A stretch of 64,000 nucleotides of DNA. It comes from Spinacia oleracea. Its lineage: Eukaryota; Streptophyta; Magnoliopsida; Caryophyllales; Amaranthaceae. This document shows positions 56,916-64,000 of this stretch, piece by piece; positions within the stretch are counted from its first letter, which is position 1; every line of letters begins with the position of its first letter. The DNA is taken from the NCBI RefSeq assembly GCF_020520425.1, contig NC_079488.1, positions 37,687,247 through 37,751,246 of the forward strand. Direction: 5' to 3'. The notes beneath the pieces are model-generated. The model made no database searches. It was given only the letters and a program-made list of their open reading frames with translations, and was not told where the DNA came from. The translations under genes and the position numbers were made by a program.

Positions 56916-58274
56916 CATTGTCATTAGTTTCTTGAATGTTAAAATGTGATATTTAATTTGTATTTAATCTAATGTTTAATTTAAATTTCTGTTTTTGTAA
57001 AGGTCTACACTCCGAGGATTGCGCCTTATGCGAGGAATTTGATGTGGTTCGTGAGTAATGGGCTAAGTTTTTTACCAACAAGTATTTATTATTGGCTTTA
57101 GCGCGCTTGATCGAATTGGTTTAGTTGTTATAGAATAAATTTTATATTAAAATGTATGTTTATGTTGAAATTGGAACATATATTTAAATGTAATATGTGC
57201 ATGACATGTTATTATTGCCTCATGATGGAATGTTAGTTATGTGTAGCGAAATATATGATTGTGTGTGACAAACTATCCTAAAAAAAAACAACGACCTTAA
57301 AAATTACCCAAACATTCATAAACCAATTTGCCAAAGAGTTATACCGAAATACGTGTTCTGCAAACCCGAACGATCGCCACAAAAATAAGCGACGCTCGGG
57401 ATGGCCTATAACGAATCCCACAAACGCTACACAACGCGTAAAGGACGTTATTAGGCAAGCACGCAAAATCGAAGTCGCATAAACAAAAGTAGACGCAAAC
57501 AGAAAACGAGAACCAGCCAGGGACGCATTTTCAACGCCCCTGGCTGGGCGCCAGAACTTCTCACGCCCTACGCTGGGCGCTGATGTTGCTGCTTGGCCTT
57601 ATGGTCAGGCGCAGCAGCCTCGGTGCCCGCGCAAAAGGAAAATCCGTAGCAAAAAAACTGTTCGTAAAAAGAATTGCTACGAGGGCGTAAGAAAAGCACT
57701 CGATTCTAAAAAGTGACTCATAAAAAATAAATAACTCTTTGTGTCGTTGTTAGGCCTCCTACGACGACAATGTTCGACACCAAAACCGAACATGCTAGTA
57801 ACTATGAATGTCACACGGGCAAAGATTTTCGAAAATATAAAGAGTTCAAAGTGCACACATAGCAGTCCAAATATACTAGTTCGACTTAAGGGTAGTCATA
57901 AAATGTCAAAAAACCCGACTCACGAAACAAACTAATGTGTCTCCTACTCCACAACAATAATGCAGGGCCCCTGAATACCTACCTGTGATAGCCATCAAGG
58001 AATGCGATGGAAGAAGCATATCCCGAACATCTATACCTAGAGGTCGCACAAACCCAAGAGATGCATGCTCTGGAACACGACCCTTTACGTTCTTAAAGGC
58101 CACTCGCCTCAAAGAATCGTGCTATGCCAAAAATGCTCCCCAACTCACATGCTTTCGGGCTATTGTTTGGGTTAGAAAAGAAAAGAGCGAAGAATTAAAC
58201 AGAAATTATGGCATTAGCTCTTCAAGATGAATTGGTCCATCCTACTAAATTGATCGCTCCATCACCCTCAAAAG
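56916..58274. other. CACTA-4 end and Tat-2 leader, no gene
   Basis: 57000-57120 might be a last exon (VYTPRIAPYARNLMWFV..., unidentified). From about 57290 composition changes to Tat-like, with the GC-rich motif CAACGCCCCTGGCTGGGCGC at 57531. A recognisable gag is missing. Confidence 0.4.
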
Positions 58275-61200
58275 ATGGCCAATCCAACGAGGGTGGCGCA
58301 AGACTTTCAAATGGATTATGCTCGTGGGATGAAGTTCAAGATATCTGCGGGAGAGGGTCCGATGTACGAAGAATTAGAGTCTGAATCCGAGTCTGACTCC
58401 GAGTCCGAACCTAGCGAAATTGTAACCCCTCTCAAAAATAGTTTAGACCCGGAAATATCTACTCCGGGAGATCTTTTTGATGTAATGCTTCATGACTTTA
58501 ATAAGATAAACAAAAATTTTGAGTATATGCCGCTCAAAAATCCGAGTAATAATGCAGAATGTCTCGCCACTAATGAGCGCGAAAAAGAGCCAGAAGAGGA
58601 ATATACCGAACTAATAAAAGCTGTAAATGAACAAGAACTCAAAACTCCTATAATTGAGGACACATAATCGGTAAATATTAGAACAGAAGAAAATCCTAAA
58701 ATCATTAAAATTGGCCTCACCTTAATTCCCACTGAAAAGGCCGATCTAATCTCCACTTTGCGGGAATTCGAGGGTGTGTTTGCTTGGTCCTACAAAGATA
58801 TGCCAGGAATAGATCGAGAAATCGCTGAGCATAAAATTCCGCTAGATCCCAAAATGACGCCAGTAAAACAAAAGCTACGGCGGCTCAAACCAAAGATAGC
58901 CTTGAAAATAAAAGAAGAAGTCACTAAACAACTAGACGCCGGCTTCATAAAAGTCTCCAACTACCCAGAATGGGTGGCCAATATTGTCCCCGTAGCTAAA
59001 AAAGATGGACGAGTGCGAATGTGCGTAGACTTCCGAGACCTCAACAAAGCCAGTCCCAAAGATGACTTCCCTCTACCTCACATTGACATACTAGTAGACA
59101 ACACCGCAGAACACGCGCTTCTCTCCTTTATGGACGGGTACGCCGGATATAACCAAATACTTATGGCAGAAGAAGACATGGAAAAAATAACTTTCATTAC
59201 CCCTTGGGGTACATATTGTTACACTGTAATGCCTTTTGGTTTGAAAAACGCGGAGGCCACCTATCAAAGAACAGCCACCATGTTACTCCATGACATGATA
59301 CACAAAGAAATCGAGGTCTATGTAGACGACATGATCGTCAAATCTAAAGACCGGCACGGTCACCTCCCGGCACTTAGAAAGTTCTTCACCCGAATCTTGA
59401 AATATAACATGAGACTAAATCCACAAAAATGTGTGTTCGGGGTAACCTCTGGAAAGTTGCTAGGATATGTTGTTAGTACGCGAGGAATCGAGATTGACCC
59501 ATCCAAGATCAAAGGCATTACCGAAATGCCCTCACCGAAAACTGAAAAACAGATAAGGGGCTTCCTAGGAAAGCTGCAATACATTAGTAGGTTCATTTCC
59601 AATCTTACTATGACTTGCGAGCCAATATTAAAAAAATTAAGAAAAGAAGAAAAGGCCGAATGGGATGAACAATGTCAAATTGCCTTCGATAAAATCAAAG
59701 AATATCTAAGCAAACACCCGTCCTTTCCCCGCCTTTGCCCGGGATCCCTTTACGCCTATACCTAACCGTCACGGATACTGCAGCAGGAGCTATGCTCTCA
59801 GAGTGTATACATGGATCCGAGCGAGCCATTTACTACTTGAGCAAGAAGTTCATACAGTACGAGACGAGATACACGGAACTTGAGAAAACCTGCCTCGCCC
59901 TCGTCTGGGCATCCAAAAAACTCAGACATTACTTATTGGCCCACACTGTTCATATAGTGTCACAACTAGACCCCTTAAAATATATGTTCGAAAAGCCCGC
60001 CCTAAATGGTCGCCTGTCCAGGTGGCTAGTCATGCCCTCAGAGTTAGACCTAAAATTCATGCCAGAAAAAACAATCAAAGGAAGAGCGGTAGCCGAGTTC
60101 CTGGCCGAGCATGCCACGAATGAGGAAACCACGGAAGCTTACCTCCTCCCCGACGAGGAACTTCTAATGATACGAGACAACTATTGGACACTATACTTCG
60201 ATGGCGCGTCCAATCAGAAGGGATGCGGCGTCGGAGTTCTCCTAGTGAGTCCCGAAGGGGCCCATATACCAATTTCCGTCAAACTTGACTTCGAGGCCAC
60301 AAACAACGCCGCCGAATATGAAGCCTGCATAGTTGGGCTAGAGGCCGCAGTTAGCCTCGGAGTCAAACATCTACAAGTCTTCGGGGATTCTTCCCTAATA
60401 ATCAACCATATATCCAAAAGATGGAAGGTCCGAAGCACTAGTCTCTCAAAATATCAAGCTCACTTAGACCAAATAGTCGAGCAATTTGAAAAAATCAAGT
60501 ATACGTACTTACCAAGAGACGACAACCAATTCGCGGATGCACTAGCGAAGCTAGCTTCAATGCTCAACATCCCGAATGAATGGGACGGAATGACCCTTCG
60601 GGTCGAGCGAAGGAAAGAGTCGGCTTACTGCTGTGCCATAGACTCCGAACCTGAAAACACCGAAGAAGAACCATGGTATACGGACATCCTTCGTTACAAA
60701 ACAAGTGGGGAATTCCCCCCAAACACCTCCCCGCGAGCACAAAAGGCCCTACGCCTCCTCGCTTCACAATATAGCATAATTCTGGGAGAACTGTACAAAT
60801 ACACGCCGTATAAAATCAAGTTACTTTGTGTCCACCAAAACCAAGCCCAGAGACTAATGGAAGAATACCATAACGGCGTGTGCGGACCCCATATGAACGA
60901 AAAAATGCTATCCCGAAAAATATCCCGCTCAGGGTACTATTGGACCACTATGGAAACCGATTGCCATCACTTTGTAAAAACTTGCCCAAAATGCCAAATC
61001 TTCAGTAACCTTAACCACTTGCCTCCCTCAGAACTATACACCTTCACTTCTCCATGGCCCTTTTCCACCTAGGGTATAGATATAATCGGCAAGGTAACAC
61101 CAACAAGCGTAGGGGGACACGAGTACGTTTTAGTCGCAATTGATTACTTCACTAAATGGGTAGAGGCAGTCTCCTATGCAAAATTAACGGCCAAACATGT

Positions 61201-61446
61201 CGCTCGATTCCTAGAAAAGAACATATTCTGTCGATACGGGGTTCCACATGAAATCATAAGTGACCAAGGTTCCCACTTTAGGGCCGAAGTCCAAGACCTG
61301 CTCGAAAAATATCATGTCAAACATCATAAATCCTCTCCCTACAGGCCGCAAATGAACGGCGCGGTAGAGGCGGCCAACAAAAATATTAAAGTCATAATCG
61401 AAAAAATGGCCGAAAATTATAAGGATTGGCCCAACAAATTTCGCTA
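58275..61446 (+). pseudogene. Tat-2 pol: RT, two RNase H domains, integrase (disabled)
   Basis: Starts with a serine/glutamate-rich linker and a TAA at 58665-58667. RT shows FAWSYKDMPGI, PVKQKLRRLKP, CVDFRDLNKASPKDDFPLPHID, MPFGLKNAEATYQR and the intact catalytic YVDDMIVKS (59320-59346). A frameshift near 59735-59765 precedes the first RNase H (AIYYLSKKF, LEKTCLALVWA). A second RNase H domain follows (LYFDGASNQKGCGVG, NNAAEYEACIVGLEAA, FGDSSLII, FADALAKLAS); this extra archaeal-type RNase H marks the Tat lineage. The integrase zinc finger (HNGVCGPH...CPKCQIF) is followed by a TAG at 61070-61072 and the core (GIDIIGKV, AIDYFTKWVEAV, IISDQGSHF, NGAVEAANKN). The core is cut off near 61446. Confidence 0.9.
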
Positions 61447-62867
61447 GGTTCGCTATCACCAACTCCGACGCCGGCACGCCAGTCCTCGAGTGGACCCTCC
61501 ACGACTCGCCTATGGAGCGAGTAGACAGCATGGTCGCAGGCGGAGGCTTAGGCACCAAAAAAGCCCCGACCGTCTGCATACGTACCCGCTCTCCCAGGTA
61601 CCAGACAGGGTCGCTGCGGCCAACGAACAAGACCCGCATCTGGCTCAGGGCATAACTATCCCTGACCGAAGCATAAGTACCCCTAAAGGAGAGCCATGGG
61701 GTCCAAACCACCTGTTTTGTACAAACACGGTCAGATCTCGCACATAGAAAATAAAAAGAATGGCGAAATACGAGATAGAGGATAAGATTCTGCACATGCT
61801 CAGGGTTCCCATCCCGAATCAGATCCCACACGGTATCGGGCGGTGGACGCACAGTCAGCTTCTTCTTCCAACCCCAACGACGACCGACAGGGTACTCCAA
61901 AGGCCTCTGCCCCTTTCCGGGAGCCAGCCAAGGCAAGTGCTCAAAAGCCCACAGCTACAAAAGGAAAAGACAATAATAGGTCAAAAAGGAAGAGGCCTGG
62001 TAAAAGCGAGAAAAATAAAAGAAAGGCTAGGCACATACCTCGATCAAACGCGGCACTCCCGCCAATGTATTGACAAAGTGACGTCTACTCGAGTCCGAGT
62101 CGCGCACCGCCAAACTCATCTGGCCGACGAGCGTCGCATAGCCCAAATCGCCCCAGCAATAGTCACCTAGTGTAGACACGACCTCCACCATGCCTATCCA
62201 CCTCGGGTCAAAGGTGTCAGTCGGACCCGATAGAAAAGTGGAAGTAATGAAATGGAGGTAGAACAGCCAAGTCTGTCTCAAGACGACTCCTCTACCCCAT
62301 GCTCCAAGGCCCACATCATGTCAGCGAAAGGTATCCCACGGGGCTGGTACAAAGGCAATCTCATGCCCATCCACGAGCCCAGGAGCCTGGTACCCTCAGC
62401 AACGGTCGGCGGTGGGCCATCCGACCTCAGACAAACGGGGCTCCCTGTAAAGGTCAAGCCCATCAAAGCCGTGTAATCCTCGGGAGTGATCGTCATCTCA
62501 CCCCAAGGAAAATGGAAAGTGTTGGTGGTATCCCACCACCACCTCATGAACGACCGCAGAAAGGACAGGGAGATGTTAAGCCACAGTATCTCCCAGAAGG
62601 TCTCGACCACCGGAAACAGTGAGCTCGCCCTCACCAAAGCCTGGGCGTCCGAGCTTAGGAAACCAAAAACAGTCTCGCTCGTCGCTGCACCGTAGCCGCG
62701 AACCGTAGTCGGGTGGTCACGTGGTGCTCTAGGTCGTAGTGCAGGTCCCGACCGTCGTAGAGCTCAGGACCCACCCATAGGGGTCCCGCGCCAGTAGACT
62801 GACGCGTCATGCCACGCTCCTCGTGGCCACCAGAAGGAGGTGACGACTCGTCAGGCATGCTGATCAA
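61446..62867 (-). pseudogene. Antisense plant-mobile-domain gene of Tat-2
   Basis: Antisense to pol. From near 62867 the minus strand reads MPDESSPPSGGHEERG..., then after a frame change FMRWWWDTTNTFHFPWGEMTITPEDYTALMGLTFTGSPV (about 62430-62550), the signature of the aminotransferase-like plant mobile domain. Further parts follow in other frames: WLFYLHFITSTFLSG (about 62265), RWIGMVEVVSTLGDYCWGDLGYATLVGQM (about 62115-62205) and GQRPLEYPVGRRWGWKKKLTVRPP (about 61850-61915). Pieces are split by frame changes that could be introns or damage. It runs into the broken end of integrase. Antisense ORFs of this kind are known in Tat elements; their role is unknown. Unlike the antisense ORF of Tat-1, this is a different domain. 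Confidence 0.65.
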
Positions 62868-63878
62868 TAATACAACAAGGCATTATACCTTTAACAAAAT
62901 TGGCACTCACACCAATCACTAAAGGAGTGCATTCCACTCATAAAATGGAGTCATACAATTTTTGTTCCCTAAAACATGATACTAAGTTCATATTGAGCAA
63001 AAATTCCCTAAGTAAAAAAATTAATTAACTTCAACAAAATGAAAATTCTTCCATAATTTGTCATTCATGAATTGTGAGGAACGCAAGCAATATACCAAAA
63101 ACACCTACATTGTAAGAAAACACTAGAGTCGTAGGTATACTTGGGGGCCAGTATAAAAATGCCCAAAATCAACAAGAATCAACATACTTGCGAAAATTAA
63201 CATGCACAAACTAATTAACATGTTATGTAGAACATTTCCAACTATCTAATTGAAGGAAAGGGGCACAAAATCAAAAACCCCCAAATCAATTTCATGCATA
63301 AAAATACTTGACAAAAATATTGAAATTGACAAAAAAAGCTAAAAATTACTGAAAATTACTTACATTGGGAAGATTAGGAAGTGATTTGGAGTAGAATTCG
63401 TGAAGAAAAGTGAAGAAAACGAGCCAAATAAGTTGAATGGAATGAAGAGTAAGAACGAAAATGGCGGAAATGGGAAGAAGAAGAAGAAGACGGTCGCGTC
63501 TTTTAAAGACCGTTCTGCCCTTCGCATTTTCAACGCCCAGCACTGGGCGTTAGAAATTCTCGCGCCCAGAGCTGGGCGCTGAAAGTGCTTCCCGGACAGC
63601 AAATATTCGCTGTCGGGCACGCACAATCCCCTATTTGTGTAAAATATCCGTTATCTTGATATTTCTTTCCCAAAAACGGTACTTTGCAATATCGTTAACA
63701 AAAAAATATATACACAGTGTGGACCCACTTGTAGGACACACCTAATCGGGAAATATTACGATCCACCAAAAGGTTGTAATCACAAAAGCCCTTCTACATA
63801 GGCAAAATAAAGAAAGTAAGAAATTCAATGGGCTCGCCCACCCTCAGCGGGCGGGGTCTGCGTCACTAGCCGCGCAGG
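62868..63878 (+). other. Tat-2 3' region
   Basis: No gene. It contains the GC motif CAACGCCCAGCACTGGGCGT at 63530 and one 3' UTR repeat unit (GCCCACCCTCAGCGGGCGGG, 63836-63855). That repeat is followed directly by an LTR with no purine tract. Confidence 0.55.
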
Positions 63879-64000
63879 TGTAGACACCTACTTTTGTCCC
63901 CATTCCCGAAAGGGAAGGTTCGATGATGAAAGCGTAAATGTCCACTTGACAACGCATCTCCTATAAAATAAGAAATCTCAATTCCCCTTTTCATTTCACC
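63879..64000 (+). mobile_element. Start of a third Tat LTR, cut by the window end
   Basis: TGTAGACACCTACTTTTGTC..., matching the first 122 bases of the LTR at 3093 with few differences. Because the purine tract is absent, it may be the 5' LTR of a further nested element, or the 3' LTR of Tat-2 after a deletion. Confidence 0.8.

Larger units (their letters stand above)
52956..57285. mobile_element. CACTA-4, left terminus and interior
   Basis: The terminus CACTAGTAGAAAAAACCCC starts at 52956, about 135 bases after the Tat-2 primer site, so it interrupts Tat-2 leader sequence. It contains subterminal repeats, a leader with GATTAGGGTTCAATTTTAG duplicated (53451-53505), a kinase-gene scrap and a long tandem array. 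No right terminus matching CTACTAGTG was found. The end near 57285 is only where Tat-like sequence resumes, suggesting a deletion. 53930-54860 has possible exon debris (for example around 54575-54760) but no identifiable gene. Confidence 0.6.

Noticed and set aside
57865..57880. ATACTAGTTCG as the missing right end of CACTA-4
   Set aside because: It does not match the reverse complement of the left terminus (expected ...TTTTTTCTACTAGTG), and no subterminal repeats precede it.
1..64000. tRNA, rRNA or microRNA genes
   Set aside because: No cloverleaf with A and B boxes and no rRNA-like block was recognised by eye. A covariance-model search would be needed to exclude small RNA genes.

Overview
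This is plant nuclear DNA from a repeat-rich, probably heterochromatic region. No complete ordinary host gene is visible. Almost every base can be assigned to transposable elements inserted into one another, plus captured scraps of host genes and one probable piece of mitochondrial DNA. The mix of Tat-lineage Ty3/gypsy elements, several CACTA (EnSpm) elements, Ty1/copia elements, a MULE and Stowaway-like MITEs points to a eudicot. The look of the two high-copy LTR families suggests Caryophyllales/Amaranthaceae (spinach, beet or quinoa relatives), but that is an impression and not proven by any gene here.

Left block (1-16402): the 3' end of a Tat-type gypsy element (antisense ORF, 3' UTR repeats, PPT, LTR to 4566) appears inserted in CACTA-1, which carries a broken tnp2 transposase on the minus strand (5292-8529) and a captured piece of an LRK10L-type receptor kinase gene. 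CACTA-1 ends at 11931 inside CACTA-2, which ends at 15230 inside an LTR (15231-16402). The left ends of these elements lie outside the window. Next come a decayed gypsy gag-pol (16920-18455) and an inverted, truncated LTR of the same family (18476-19609).

Central block (20093-36203): a clean four-level nest with matching target-site duplications. A Stowaway-like MITE is split by an Ale-type copia element (20432-36174, minus strand, TSD GTAAA). The copia pol is split by CACTA-3 (22497-33363, TSD GGA). CACTA-3 is split by a MULE (27173-32640, 9-bp TSD ATTAGAATA, identical 141-bp TIRs). The MULE is the most intact unit in the window. It encodes a full 1041-residue three-exon transposase and, convergently, a small GRF-zinc-finger protein with a C-terminal membrane segment. 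This is the best candidate for an unusual biological system: a two-gene MULE laid out like maize MuDR but with an unrelated second protein.

Right block (36204-64000): a LINE scrap, then CACTA-5 (from 38892), interrupted by a structurally complete but coding-dead copia element (39023-49393, TSD CTTCC, nearly identical LTRs). CACTA-5 is cut again by a Tat LTR (51343-52819) with a PBS. Beyond it are CACTA-4 sequence with a kinase-gene scrap and a long tandem array (52956-about 57285), then a Tat pol (RT, two RNase H domains, integrase) with several disabling mutations, an antisense plant-mobile-domain gene, and the start of a third Tat LTR at 63879.

For four of the premature stops, the intact codon can be guessed from family consensus plus context. 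Each of these fits a C-to-T change at a CG or CHG site, as expected for methylated, silenced DNA. All family assignments are from reading motifs by eye; no database search was run.
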